Origin: Rubripirellula sp.
GTDB lineage: Bacteria > Planctomycetota > Planctomycetia > Pirellulales > Pirellulaceae
DNA: 64,000 nt
Reading direction: 5' to 3'
Assembly (NCBI GenBank): GCA_012270065.1
Contig: JAAXJB010000088.1
Location: 1-64,000, forward strand
In this document: positions 17,424 to 26,930 of the stretch, piece by piece
How the letters are laid out: every line of letters starts with the position of its first letter
Numbering within the stretch: the stretch's first letter is position 1
The notes under the pieces: generated by a model
What the model was told of the DNA's origin: nothing
The model's input: the letters and a program-made list of their open reading frames with translations, nothing else
Database searches by the model: none
Made by a program: the position numbers and the translations under genes

Positions 17424-18374
17424 ATGGTTGTTCGCCTCTTGTTGTCCTGTGTTCTTTTGTCCGTTCTGTCGTTATCGGCCAGTGCCCAGTCGATGCCTGA
17501 TCGCGTCAGGAAATCGTTGGATCAGCTTGTCGGCACCTGGGAAATCACAACGGACATTGACGGTCGGAAAGTGACTGAACGAGTGAAGCTCGAGTGGTTG
17601 AGCGACAAAAATGCCATGGTTTATCAAGGCGAGGGTGAGAATTTTCAAACCGGCCAGAAAGCAAGATTTACCGGGATACTCGGCTGGGATCCGGCGAGGG
17701 AGCTTGTGGAGGAATCGGGGTTTGATAGCAGCGGTGGCACATTCAAGGCAACTCACACGATCTCGGCCAAGAAATGGATTGGCACAATGAAAGCGGCCAC
17801 CAGAATGGATGGCGAGTCCAGCCTGGAAACGGCGACCCGTGAGTTTCTGTTTGACGACAAGGACAATTGGGTCATTGTCTGCAGCGATCGAGTGCTGAAT
17901 GGGGAAAAGAAAGACACACGAAAACTTGTATTTCGTCGACTTGCGGACCGATCCGAAACCGGAGCTGCGGAAAAATGTCCGTGGGAATGGATGCTTGGAG
18001 ACTGGACGGTCGAACGGAGTGACGGAACAAGTGCGAGCGTGACTTGGAAAATACCTGACGTATCAGAGGATCACCTGTTCGGAACATGGAAGGAGTCTGA
18101 TGGCACTGTTTTGCACGAAATCGTAGGGTGGGAAGCTGATCGTGGGCATTTGGTAGCGCATGCTTACGGCACCAATGGTGCGTACTTTTCGGCGAGATTC
18201 CTCGACGTAAAAAAACACCACATGTCGGGGATGTTGCGATCTCGAAATGGCGAGGGGGATACGCAACTTGGAGTTCTTGAGGTGGAACGCGTTTCGGACG
18301 GAGAAGCCAGATCACGCTTCGTTTCATCCGACGGAACGGTCATCACCGAAGAATTGCGAAAGGTGAAGAAATGA
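17424..18374 (+). CDS. Secreted protein with duplicated DUF1579/lipocalin-like domain
   Basis: A 316-residue protein with a signal peptide ending in SASAQ (about 1-22). Two similar halves are visible. Residues about 30-175 begin LVGTWEITTDIDG, and residues about 185-315 begin MLGDWTVERSDG. Each continues with a pattern of short beta strands containing I/L-GW-D/E (ILGWDPARE and IVGWEADRG). This suggests an internal duplication of a lipocalin-like beta-barrel domain. Its ligand is unknown. The ATG at 17424 has CTGGAG eight bases upstream. It converges on the desaturase gene, with a strong hairpin between them. Confidence 0.72.
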   Translation: MVVRLLLSCVLLSVLSLSASAQSMPDRVRKSLDQLVGTWEITTDIDGRKVTERVKLEWLSDKNAMVYQGEGENFQTGQKARFTGILGWDPARELVEESGFDSSGGTFKATHTISAKKWIGTMKAATRMDGESSLETATREFLFDDKDNWVIVCSDRVLNGEKKDTRKLVFRRLADRSETGAAEKCPWEWMLGDWTVERSDGTSASVTWKIPDVSEDHLFGTWKESDGTVLHEIVGWEADRGHLVAHAYGTNGAYFSARFLDVKKHHMSGMLRSRNGEGDTQLGVLEVERVSDGEARSRFVSSDGTVITEELRKVKK

Positions 18375-18443
18375 GTCCAGCTTCGAACGCTTTGAAAGCA
18401 GGTTTGGTGCAATCGGAGCGTTAGGGTGTGGCCCGGGTTACCT

Positions 18444-18495
18444 GACGCCTTTTGAACGTTTTCCGGAACGTTGTCCGGAATCTTTCAAAGGCGTC
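18444..18495. terminator. Large nested hairpin between convergent genes
   Basis: An outer stem, GACGCCTTTTGAA (18444-18456) with TTCAAAGGCGTC (18484-18495), has one bulged T. It encloses an inner stem, TTCCGGA (18461-18467) with TCCGGAA (18474-18480). It lies between the ends of a plus-strand gene (18374) and a minus-strand gene (18585), as expected for a bidirectional terminator. Confidence 0.6.
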
Positions 18496-18584
18496 GTCTT
18501 GTTGGTGTTCCCATTCTGTTGGGGCAGCGATTTGATTGACTGACCCGGAACTTTCAGGATTTCAGGAATTCCCGCGATTGGTCA

Positions 18585-19688
18585 TCATGCACCAGCGGTT
18601 TGATGTTGTGTCCGCTGACGCTGATTTTCAGCTGCCCTTTTCCAGAGAGCGACCAATTCGGCGGTCAGGTTGGTCGCAACGGTTTTCCGGTAGGGGGAGT
18701 CCTCGGGCAGATCTGCCATTAGCCGTCGATGGGCCTCTGGAAGATTGTGGTAGGGAATGCTCGGGAACAGGTGATGAAGAGCATGATATCTCGTGCCGAC
18801 TGGTCCCCAGATTTCCGCTAACCATGCTGGGTCCGGGTAGTTGACCGAATCCAGAAGTTGTTCTTCGAAGGACATCTCGCCACCCTCATTGGACCATCGG
18901 TGTGCGCCCAGCGTACGGATTTCATTCAAGATCAACAAACCAACGCCAACGGAGTATCCGACGAGCCAGAAAGGATCGAGGTATTCACCTCGCATGATGC
19001 CACCGCGGATGAAGAACCAGACGAGCCAGGCGAAACAGAGGAATTCCTGGAAGATCACGATTCGCATCATTTTCGGCGATCCGTCAGGACGCTCGTAAAA
19101 CGGGTCCACGAGCATGGTTGACATGTGACGGTGCGTGAAACGTCGTGCAGGTGGACAGATCCAGCAGATGGGACTGATGATCAGGAACCGGGCGATGGCG
19201 AGGAATGGAATCAAAAGTGCCTGCACGATGAAGCCGACGATCAGCCACGGGCTACGATGACTCAATGGCAGGTATTCGCCATCGTGGTCAGTGCCATAGT
19301 GTTTGCGGCGATGATGATCGACGTGTGGATAATAAAGAAACGAGGGAACGAGAAAAAATATCCCGGCCATGGCATTCCATGCGATGCGGAAACCTCGAAA
19401 ACCCTTCTTGGGCAGATGCACGAGTTCATGAATGAACATCAGAGCACGCATGTAAAGTATCACGGTCAATGCGTAGCTGATCAGCAAGCCAGCGATTGCC
19501 AGCGGTGTCCAGCCATACCAGCGAGGAATGAAAAAAACGAGGTGCAGAGCCGCATGACCCAGGACGATCGACGTGACAAAGTCGACCCAATAGACCCATG
19601 GTTTCGGCTTCGTGAGATCGCCGATCAGTTTACGGGCTTCCGTGAAGGAAAAGTTTGTGCCGTTAGGGTTGCTCGATAATTCACTCAT
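18585..19688 (-). CDS. Fatty acid desaturase family protein
   Basis: A 367-residue membrane-bound di-iron desaturase/hydroxylase. The three histidine boxes are present: HELVH (87-91), HVDHHRRKH (122-130) and HALHH (about 310). They are separated by hydrophobic segments (about 38-58, 65-85, 103-121 and 195-235). Members insert double bonds or hydroxyls into acyl chains or carotenoid-type substrates using oxygen and an electron donor; the actual substrate is unknown. I chose the ATG at 19688; the frame opens earlier at a GTG (19793), but the extra 35 residues look non-coding. Confidence 0.87.
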   Translation of the reverse strand: MSELSSNPNGTNFSFTEARKLIGDLTKPKPWVYWVDFVTSIVLGHAALHLVFFIPRWYGWTPLAIAGLLISYALTVILYMRALMFIHELVHLPKKGFRGFRIAWNAMAGIFFLVPSFLYYPHVDHHRRKHYGTDHDGEYLPLSHRSPWLIVGFIVQALLIPFLAIARFLIISPICWICPPARRFTHRHMSTMLVDPFYERPDGSPKMMRIVIFQEFLCFAWLVWFFIRGGIMRGEYLDPFWLVGYSVGVGLLILNEIRTLGAHRWSNEGGEMSFEEQLLDSVNYPDPAWLAEIWGPVGTRYHALHHLFPSIPYHNLPEAHRRLMADLPEDSPYRKTVATNLTAELVALWKRAAENQRQRTQHQTAGA

Positions 19689-20180
19689 GGCCTGAGACGC
19701 TCTTGCCCAGCAGAGCGTGTGATTATGTATGAAAACGTATTTCCAAACACCGGAATGAGTACGTAATTCCGGGACTATGCAAACGTAGGACACGAATCAC
19801 ACGTATCAAGAAAAAGAAACCGTTCCTGCAAGCAGATCCCGTCACTGAAATGCGAAATCGCTCCGACCCTCAAGGAAGGAGCAATCGCCTCTCGCGGAAT
19901 AACTGGCACGAGTGGTCAAGAAACCCGGCATGAAAAGAGTACTCACGCAGGGGGTTTCTGAAGGGCAAGCGGCGCGAGGATCCGCTGGTTGTTCGCTTGC
20001 GCAGGTGGGCAAGTGCGCGGTTTTGCCGGTGACCTGGCCCACGGGTGAGCAGGCCCACGGGTGAGCAGGCCCACGGGTGAGCTGGCCCATTGGTGAACTG
20101 GCTCACGGGTGAGATGGCACTTCGATACGACGGCACATGGATGAGCCGTTTGGCATGTGGAAGCGATTATGCCATGAATC
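19689..20180. other. Intergenic region containing a 16-bp repeat array
   Basis: The 492-base spacer between the desaturase start and the end of the second DUF1552 gene has no supported gene. Apparent minus-strand frames are produced by the repeat array at 20036-20115. The promoter of the desaturase gene should lie in the left part. Confidence 0.55.
20036..20115. repeat. 16-bp tandem repeat, five copies
   Basis: Five contiguous 16-base units start at 20036, 20052, 20068, 20084 and 20100. The first two are identical (GGCCCACGGGTGAGCA), the third differs only in its last base, and the last two are degenerate. There are no unique spacers, so this is a minisatellite and not a CRISPR array. Confidence 0.92.
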
Positions 20181-21578
20181 TCATGCGATGAATCTCTTGA
20201 TTGGTCCCGTCTGGGGCAAGCGGTTTCGTTGCATGGTCAAATCGAGATCGCCGTAATGTTCGATCGGATTTCCATGGGCATTTAGAAGCGTGGTGTACCA
20301 GTTGCTGAGGGTCATGTGGCCCTTCGTGCCATGAAATGGCAGGCGGATGTATCTGCCAGCGATATCGAGTTTTGTGTTTTTTCCCGACATGATGACCATC
20401 GGTGCTTCGGTGTCCGGGCTGTGATGGCCGGCGCCGGTTTCAGGCATGTAGATGATCGTCGTGTTGTCGAACATTGTGCCATCCCCCTCTGGAATGGCGC
20501 TGAGCTTGGTCACGAGTGTCTTGACCTGTTTCATGTGGTGCGTCTTGATCGCATTTCGCATTTCTGCGGCGCCCGAAATCTGTCCGCCATGGCCAATTTG
20601 GTGAATGCTGGTCTTTTGATTGTTTTCGGGAAGCGATGTGATATCGGTTCCGAGATCATCGATGGTGTAAGTGACGACATTGGTGAGGCCTGACGCCATT
20701 GCGCCGACAATGATATCGGTAAATGCGGCCTGCTTTTGTGGCAAGGTGGCGTCCTCACCACCACCGGCGTGGATCGGGTCGATTTCAGGAAGGTGTTGCT
20801 TTACTTTTTCTCCGAGTGATTCAACTTTGGTGTTGCGGTCACGAATTGCCTGAAGTGATGCGATCTGGTCACTGATTTTAAGTCGTTCATTTCCAGACAG
20901 TCCGGAAAGATTCCTGTTTTCCTGCTCATGCAGGTAGTCAAAGAGGGCAATGTCGGATGCAACTTCTTCGGTATTTGTGACCGATTTGAATAATTCCTGA
21001 TGAGCCGTCATTGGGTCTGCGTAGCAGTAATTGCGTTGCTTGGCTGCGGGGGCAGAGTAGCCAGAAACGATCCCGGTACGGTGGTCACGACCATGGGGCA
21101 CGGCGAGTGACATTTCGACATGTCCGAATGGAGAGGGGAACAGTCGTGCCAATTCGAAATCGATCGTTGCTCGCTTGATGTTGCTGAGAATGTCTCGACC
21201 AGCCTTGTAAGCACCCATGCAACCAGAGTACGAGTAGTGGCCTCCTCCGCTGACCGACATCGAGATGCCATGCAGAATGGTCATGTTGTGTTTGTAATCG
21301 TCCAGCGTTTGAAGCCATTCCGGCAGTTCGTGGCGGTCAAGATCCAGATCAAACGCTTGTTTCTCCTCGTGCTTTTTCAATTCGTCGGAAGAAAATGACG
21401 GAAGACCGAACTGGGTGGTCAGGTTGCCATTGGATTTCCGGATGAAAATGAAGCGGTGCAGGTGGTCAGGCGACGCTTCAGCCGGTGCAGCCAACAGATG
21501 GTTGAATGCAGGCGTCATCGCAAGCCCTGTCGTTCCCAAGGCGGTCGACCTGAGAAGTTCTCGTCGGTTAATCAGCAT
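20181..21578 (-). CDS. DUF1552 family protein, second copy
   Basis: A 465-residue exported protein related to the one at 6664-7953. The N-terminus (NRRELLRS followed by a small-residue hydrophobic stretch) is Tat-like. Family-type segments include LHGISMSVSGGGHYSY (about 101-116), a late IIYMPETGAGHHS motif (about 383) and HNMT-type beta strands. The gene lies four bases after the DUF1592/cytochrome gene, repeating the gene order of the first pair. Function unknown; the pairing suggests a shared role with the large haem protein in the extracytoplasmic space. Confidence 0.87.
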   Translation of the reverse strand: MLINRRELLRSTALGTTGLAMTPAFNHLLAAPAEASPDHLHRFIFIRKSNGNLTTQFGLPSFSSDELKKHEEKQAFDLDLDRHELPEWLQTLDDYKHNMTILHGISMSVSGGGHYSYSGCMGAYKAGRDILSNIKRATIDFELARLFPSPFGHVEMSLAVPHGRDHRTGIVSGYSAPAAKQRNYCYADPMTAHQELFKSVTNTEEVASDIALFDYLHEQENRNLSGLSGNERLKISDQIASLQAIRDRNTKVESLGEKVKQHLPEIDPIHAGGGEDATLPQKQAAFTDIIVGAMASGLTNVVTYTIDDLGTDITSLPENNQKTSIHQIGHGGQISGAAEMRNAIKTHHMKQVKTLVTKLSAIPEGDGTMFDNTTIIYMPETGAGHHSPDTEAPMVIMSGKNTKLDIAGRYIRLPFHGTKGHMTLSNWYTTLLNAHGNPIEHYGDLDLTMQRNRLPQTGPIKRFIA

Positions 21579-21582
21579 CTTG

Positions 21583-24500
21583 TCAGTCCTGGGAGGTGCT
21601 TTTTCGGTAAATGAAAGAGTCTGAGGTGAGGAGTGAAACGATCACTTCGTCGAAGCTACCATTGCTATCGACGTATGCTTTGTCGGCGGCCATCAAAGTT
21701 GCCGAGTCGGAAAGCCTTTCATTGCGACCGAGGAAGTAGCGGAACGCATGTCGGATGATCGATTGGCGAACCTTGGCGGAGGCGGCAAGTCGATCGATCA
21801 GGTCAAAGGCGTCCACCACCGTGCCATCGAGTTTCGCGTCGTCTGTTCCGTCGAGTACACCGCGTGTATCAACAGGCAGAGTTTTGTAGACGGGGAGCGA
21901 TGCGCCGAATTCGTTGGTTTCGCCTCGTTTGGCTTCTTTGATCAGATTGTCTGGATGTTCCAGACTTTCCTCGGTGCGGAATCTGCCAAAGTCATCAAAG
22001 CTTTCGAATGGGAATCCGAGAGGATCCATTTTCTGGTGGCATCGCCAACAATAGGCATCGCCCGTCCGTTTTTCCATCCGCTGACGGAGTGTTCTGTGAT
22101 GATCGGGGGGAATGACCGCGTCCACGGTGATGGGAACATCGGGAATGGTACCGGCCAGCAGTTTTTCCCGGATCCACTTGCCGCGGTGAATTGGGTCCGT
22201 TTCCAGATTTTGCGAGTGAGCGATCAGCCATGCAGGATGTGTTAGCAGCCCTTTCCGGTTGGGAATGGGGGCTGGTTGCTGCGTGGGATAATCCCAGGTT
22301 TTCCAATCGAGGTTCCAGTAGGACGTGACCTGCTCGCCCCGCATCTGCTGTCCGGTTCGGCCGAGGACGTTTCCACCGTGCCAGAAGCCCATTGCCATCT
22401 TCATGTAGGGCATCCCGTTGCTTTGACCATCGCTGAAGTGCGATTCCAACGCCGGCATCATCCTCTTGAGAGTGGTCAGCAACGCCTTGTTATCGCCACC
22501 TCGCGCTTTTCGGAATTCCCAGATCGTCATCAGGAACTCCCGATGGGGAGCGATGTCTTCCGGTTCCCAGGTCTGCCAGTCAAGGTTGCGGAATTTCTGA
22601 TAGACCTTTTTCAGTTGCTTTGCACCGGCGTCCATGGCCTTGTTGTCACCGGAGTGATAGACGAAGAACCGCTCGGTTGTGAGGAGTTGCTCGAAAACGT
22701 TTTCGTCATTTTCAAGAATGTGTTCCACGAGCATGTCGGCTTCATCGATCAATCGGCTGACCGCCTGTTCGTGCCGCCCGGCACCGAAGCGGGAGTCGTC
22801 CTTGAATACCTCCTGAGCTTTCGGGTATCCAAAGAAGTCCCGGAAAAATCGAAGCTTGCGGATGGGCTGATTGGTGACACTGGCATTCAGATTGGCAGCC
22901 TGTACGTTTTCGTCAATGATGCTCCATTGATCGCGGCGATCAAGCAGGCGTCGGACTTCACGTTCATAATCCTGTCGTGTTTCGAGTCGTCCCTGTTCGG
23001 CAGCGCTGATCAACTCTGCGTCCGGACTCGAATCGGTCAATGCATAAGCCAAGGCATAGCTGGCGTCGCGGGCGGGCATCATTCGCCGGCCCTGGTCATC
23101 CATTTTGCCAGTGCCAAATTCCTGGCGATATGCGAACTCGGTGCTGAGAAGCATCGATTCGATCAGCTTGCCAATCGCTTGATGGCGACCGAGTTTCTTC
23201 ATGTGCAGGTTGTATTGCTGCAAATTGAGTTGGAGTTCTGATGATGAGGGTTCGCGTTCAAAAATGTTTTCGTACAGTTCGGAAATCATCCTGGTTGCAA
23301 GGCTGTCTGCGTCATCATCCGTGATCGCAGTTGCCTTTTGGAATTCTTCATTCCAGTCAGCAAGGCATTTTTCGATGATCTGGGCGTGGGTGTCACCCGA
23401 TTCACGATGTTTGCGGATCGATGTAGCGATGATGGCCATCTCAGCATCGCTCAGTGGAGTGTAAGTCTGCGGAGTGAAGTTGCCCTTCTTTACGTGTGCA
23501 AAAAGACGATTCATGTCCCATGTGTCGTAGAACAGTTTCATGGTGGTGATGCGATTTTCAATCCGGTAACTGGTGACTCCTTCGATGTACCAGTCACGTT
23601 CACTTTGCAGAATGATGTTGTCGTAATCGGCCAGGTCGGATTGTCGGTAGGGTGCCCATACGGGGTTGTTTTTGCGGTCAAGTTGCTGTTGCCCGGTCAG
23701 TTCTTCCACTGAATAGGGAGTTTGTTTGTAACGCGCGATTCCCTGCATGATTGCCTGAATATCTTCCCTGTTGAAGCGGTCAAGGAATTCGAGATTTTCG
23801 TGTCGCTTCTGGATGCCATTGGTGGAGTGTTTTGGCGGTCCAGGGTACGGAATCCGGGTGTGTTTTACCTTGGGCAGAAGTTTGTCATTCTGTTTCCCAT
23901 ACAGTTCTTCGAGCAGTTTTGCCATGAAGGAGTAGTTTGTCAGAAAGTTCTCACGCTGCCGGATGATTGCGCGGTGTTCAAGTTCCGGTTTCATGAGGGC
24001 GTACATTGCCGGATAGTGCGCTTTCATCGTTGCTTCGTTGGACATGTGTCCGGCAACCCGCTTGGCATTGCCGACCATGGTGAGCAGGTGCCCAGTGGTC
24101 AGACGTTGGTGCACGGAATAACGCACACCCACGGTCGCTGGCAGAAGATAGGGGTTTGTGATGGTTCTGCGAAACTTGTTTCCCCGTTCGGTCTTGGGAC
24201 TCCAGTGAACGCCGCTGTCACCCAGCACTGCATGCGATGTTCCGTAGATCGTTCTTGTGGGATGATAGTTGAGCAGGCGATTTATTTTTTCGTTGAAGAT
24301 GTATTCACTGATAATCCAGCGGCGATCCTCCGTGAACGCGGGTTCCTGAGAGTGTTGGCCCGAGAATAACTGTTCGTGGCTCACGACGTTACCGTATTCG
24401 AACCGTTGCAGCTTTTCTTCGAGAGCTTTTGCAGCTTTGCCAGTCAGCTGTGTTTGAAGCCAGTTCAGCAGGACTTCCCGCTCAGCACGCGTTGGCTGTT

Positions 24501-24834
24501 CGGTTTCTTCGGGCGGCATCTGTTTCAGTCGAATGACTTCATGTGCCTTTTGGAACAAGTTCTGACGATCGACGGCGTCCAATGAATCAAGATCATTCAG
24601 TTGGATATCGCCTTCGCGCGTATCGTTTCCATGACACGTAACACAGTAGGCACCCAACAGTTGATTTGCTTGAATTTTTTGATCTGTCGCATTGTCTGCA
24701 GCGACGGTGGATTGAAACGCTGTTGTCAGGGTTATTACGGTCAACAAGCACAGAGAGCAGACGGCAAGTTGCCGGGGGCGTTTGGCAACGATACTTGACC
24801 AGATGTTCTCGAGTCTCACTAAAACGGTTCTCAT
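21583..24834 (-). CDS. DUF1592/DUF1588 protein with c-type haem motifs, second copy
   Basis: A 1083-residue exported protein of the same general family as 7950-10571 but about 210 residues longer. A signal segment (about 22-45) precedes CVTCH (about 63-67), a haem c motif in the setting CHGNDTREGDIQL. A C-terminal CWRCH occurs before QKMDPLGFPFESFDDFGRFR, the DUF1588 signature. The last 70 residues (RHAFRYFLGRNERLSDSAT) are DUF1585-like. The extra length lies mainly in the first half. Together with the DUF1552 protein just downstream it forms a second, diverged module. Confidence 0.92.
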   Translation of the reverse strand: MRTVLVRLENIWSSIVAKRPRQLAVCSLCLLTVITLTTAFQSTVAADNATDQKIQANQLLGAYCVTCHGNDTREGDIQLNDLDSLDAVDRQNLFQKAHEVIRLKQMPPEETEQPTRAEREVLLNWLQTQLTGKAAKALEEKLQRFEYGNVVSHEQLFSGQHSQEPAFTEDRRWIISEYIFNEKINRLLNYHPTRTIYGTSHAVLGDSGVHWSPKTERGNKFRRTITNPYLLPATVGVRYSVHQRLTTGHLLTMVGNAKRVAGHMSNEATMKAHYPAMYALMKPELEHRAIIRQRENFLTNYSFMAKLLEELYGKQNDKLLPKVKHTRIPYPGPPKHSTNGIQKRHENLEFLDRFNREDIQAIMQGIARYKQTPYSVEELTGQQQLDRKNNPVWAPYRQSDLADYDNIILQSERDWYIEGVTSYRIENRITTMKLFYDTWDMNRLFAHVKKGNFTPQTYTPLSDAEMAIIATSIRKHRESGDTHAQIIEKCLADWNEEFQKATAITDDDADSLATRMISELYENIFEREPSSSELQLNLQQYNLHMKKLGRHQAIGKLIESMLLSTEFAYRQEFGTGKMDDQGRRMMPARDASYALAYALTDSSPDAELISAAEQGRLETRQDYEREVRRLLDRRDQWSIIDENVQAANLNASVTNQPIRKLRFFRDFFGYPKAQEVFKDDSRFGAGRHEQAVSRLIDEADMLVEHILENDENVFEQLLTTERFFVYHSGDNKAMDAGAKQLKKVYQKFRNLDWQTWEPEDIAPHREFLMTIWEFRKARGGDNKALLTTLKRMMPALESHFSDGQSNGMPYMKMAMGFWHGGNVLGRTGQQMRGEQVTSYWNLDWKTWDYPTQQPAPIPNRKGLLTHPAWLIAHSQNLETDPIHRGKWIREKLLAGTIPDVPITVDAVIPPDHHRTLRQRMEKRTGDAYCWRCHQKMDPLGFPFESFDDFGRFRTEESLEHPDNLIKEAKRGETNEFGASLPVYKTLPVDTRGVLDGTDDAKLDGTVVDAFDLIDRLAASAKVRQSIIRHAFRYFLGRNERLSDSATLMAADKAYVDSNGSFDEVIVSLLTSDSFIYRKSTSQD

Positions 24835-24995
24835 TTATTTTGGCAGGTCACGTTGCGATTGATTTCGAGCGAAGCACTACGCCGAATCTGGTGCGTTGGA
24901 ACAATTGCAGTCAGCGGCGGTTTGGGGGCACGTCAGATTACTGGCGGCCCGCGATTGCGACTCGGAAGTCGCCCGATACGCGACATTTCCCAGCT

Positions 24996-25017
24996 GACGA
25001 TTACCATGATAATCGTC
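24996..25017. promoter_or_regulatory. Inverted repeat, 8-bp arms
   Basis: GACGATTA (24996-25003) and TAATCGTC (25010-25017) are perfect reverse complements separated by six bases. It lies in the divergent spacer and could be an operator or a hairpin in either leader. Confidence 0.4.
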
Positions 25018-25127
25018 CTGCGTCACAGGTGCACCGCCGGACCATGTGAATTCTGCTGTGGTAAGGTCTTTTTGTGCCTGTTGGGGCTTGAGAAACCAGC
25101 AATCAAACGCCAGCTCGCACCCACGTT

Positions 25128-25147
25128 TGTGACAGAGGTTTGTCACA
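25128..25147. promoter_or_regulatory. Inverted repeat TGTGACA-N6-TGTCACA
   Basis: Seven-base perfect arms with six bases between, about 125 bases upstream of the sulfatase ATG. The arm sequence recalls CRP/FNR-family half sites, but the spacing between TGTGA and TCACA is ten bases, not the six of CRP, so assignment to that family is not supported. It is a plausible operator for a dimeric regulator. Confidence 0.4.
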
Positions 25148-25271
25148 CTTCAGAAATCGCCCGGTTTTTATTCTGGTATCCTGACGTCAAAATTTAACAA
25201 TCGAGAGCTTGTTGCATCGACAGCCAGAGTGGTTCGTCGAGCGAAGTCGGCTTTTTTTACGTTGTCTTTTG

Positions 25272-26585
25272 ATGTTTGACCGAGTTTCGTTCCTGACACA
25301 CCAGCTTTTGATAGCAACCGCTGTGTCGGTCTTTCCGTTGTCGTCCTGTTTCGCACAAACGAATATCGTGTTGATCATGGCTGATGACGTTGGCTGTGAT
25401 CCCATTGGTGCTTACGGTGGTGAGCGATGGAAGACGCCACAGATTGACCGCTTGGCAAGCGAAGGCGTGCTGTTCAGGCACTGCTACAGCATGCCTGTTT
25501 GTCATCCCACTCGGCTCTGTTTGATGACTGGGAAATACCCTTTTCGTTTTGATGCAAATTGGGGCTCATTTCCGAAGGCTGAAGAAGAGCATTCATTGGC
25601 GGCCGTTTTAAAGCGTTGCGGATATCGAACGGCGATCGCTGGCAAGTGGCAGTTGTGCCTGCTGAATGATGATCGCATGCAACCGAAACGGATGGGATTT
25701 GATGAGTGGTGCCTGTTTGGCTGGCATGAGGGCGCTCGGTATCACGATCCGTGGATTTATCAGACAGGAAAATTACGCAGCAATACGGCGGGCCGTTATG
25801 GTCCAGAAGAATATGTTGATTTCCTCGGCAAGTTCATGGAGAAATGCAAAAAAGAAGAACAGCCTTTCTTTGCTTATTACTCCATGGCTTTGGCTCACGA
25901 TGTGACCAATGATCTTGCCACACAGGTTCCGTATGTGCCCGGAAAGAATCGGTGGATGAATTACGGTGAGATGATAGAAAGCATGGATGAGATGGTGGGA
26001 CGGGTCGTTAGAAGCATTGATGATCTGGGACTCCGTGAGAACACTGTTATCCTCTTTACCGGAGACAATGGGACTGCAGTTCGTTCAAAATTGCGTCATC
26101 GTCCGAAAAGTGGATATGAGTTCGAAAAGGTTTACTCCATCCGCAACGGGAAGCGGGTCCCCGGTGGAAAAGGTTCCTTGCTGGACATTGGGACCAATGT
26201 GCCCCTGATTGCGAGATGGCCCGGAACAATCGAGCCGGCGTCCCACAACAACGCATTGGTTGATTTCAGTGACTGGTTACCGACTCTGGTTGAAATCGCT
26301 GGGGGGCACGTTGAACGCGAACTCGATGGCAGAAGTTTTGCTGGGCTGTTACTTGATTCCACGTCCGAGCCTTTGCGTCAGTTCGCTTTTTCACAAGGAC
26401 GCAAAGGTGGAGCCTGGGCGCGGACGCAGAAATACAAGCTTTAACATAGCGGACGATTCTTTGACGTCAGCAAGGACCGCTACGAAAAGAATGGTCTTGC
26501 CGATGTCAAAGGTGCAGTTGCCACTTTGCGACGGCGGTTAGAAAAAGAGATGGATGATCTGGGTTTTCCGGCGGTGAAAGATTGA
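25272..26585 (+). pseudogene. Secreted sulfatase interrupted by an in-frame TAA near the C-terminus
   Basis: A sulfatase with signal peptide (about 1-29), metal aspartates in MADDVG (D38, D39) and CHPTR (77-81), the formylglycine motif. The frame stops at TAA 26442-26444 after 390 residues (TQKYKL). The same frame then continues without a gap for 46 codons to TGA at 26583. The continuation reads HSGRFFDVSKDRYEKNGLA and so on, exactly the usual C-terminal segment of sulfatases, in which KYKLY-x-x-GRFFD is common. So a tyrosine codon (TAT or TAC) has most simply become TAA. The catalytic core is intact, so the truncated product may be partly stable. Alternatives are readthrough or a sequencing error. 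Start is ATG 25272; an earlier TTG (25209) is less likely. Confidence 0.85.
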
Positions 26586-26707
26586 CTTCGTCGAGTGTCA
26601 TGTGAGCATTTGACTGGCGTGTCATCTGAACTGGCTGTTTGCCTGTTGCCACTATTTTTCGGCGACCGGCAGAAGAGGCTCGTGTTCCTCGGAAACCCAA
26701 AGGTGGC

Positions 26708-26753
26708 TTGCGGCGAAAACCTCAGGTGATTTGCAGGGAAAACCTCAGGCGAA
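26708..26753. repeat. 23-bp tandem duplication
   Basis: Two adjacent 23-base units, 26708-26730 and 26731-26753, share the core GAAAACCTCAGG and differ at four or five positions. Confidence 0.75.
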
Positions 26754-26930
26754 TTGCGTTGTACACCTTTCCATGCGCGAGAAAACGCCGTGGCAGTGAA
26801 GCTGATGCCGGGCTACCCATTTTGTCCGAAAAATGAGATACTCTGGAACGCTGCCGGGGAGGAAATCTTGTTCCCCGAGTTCTAAGAGCAACCTTGATCG
26901 GTGAGCCGAACAGCAGATGAATCGTATGCT

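Larger units (their letters stand above)
24835..25271. other. Divergent regulatory spacer with two dyads
   Basis: A 437-base region between the start of the large haem-protein gene (minus) and the sulfatase (plus). It has no gene. It contains two inverted repeats (24996-25017 and 25128-25147), listed separately, and presumably both promoters. Confidence 0.5.

Noticed and set aside
20036-20115. Possible CRISPR array
   Set aside because: Units are contiguous with no unique spacers, only 16 bases long, and no cas gene is nearby.
22276-23241. Long plus-strand open frame (321 codons)
   Set aside because: It lies antisense inside the large DUF1592/haem gene, which has clear motifs; the antisense translation shows no domain and arises from codon composition.
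25128-25147. CRP-type binding site
   Set aside because: Half-sites resemble TGTGA/TCACA but are ten bases apart, not six; kept only as an unassigned dyad.
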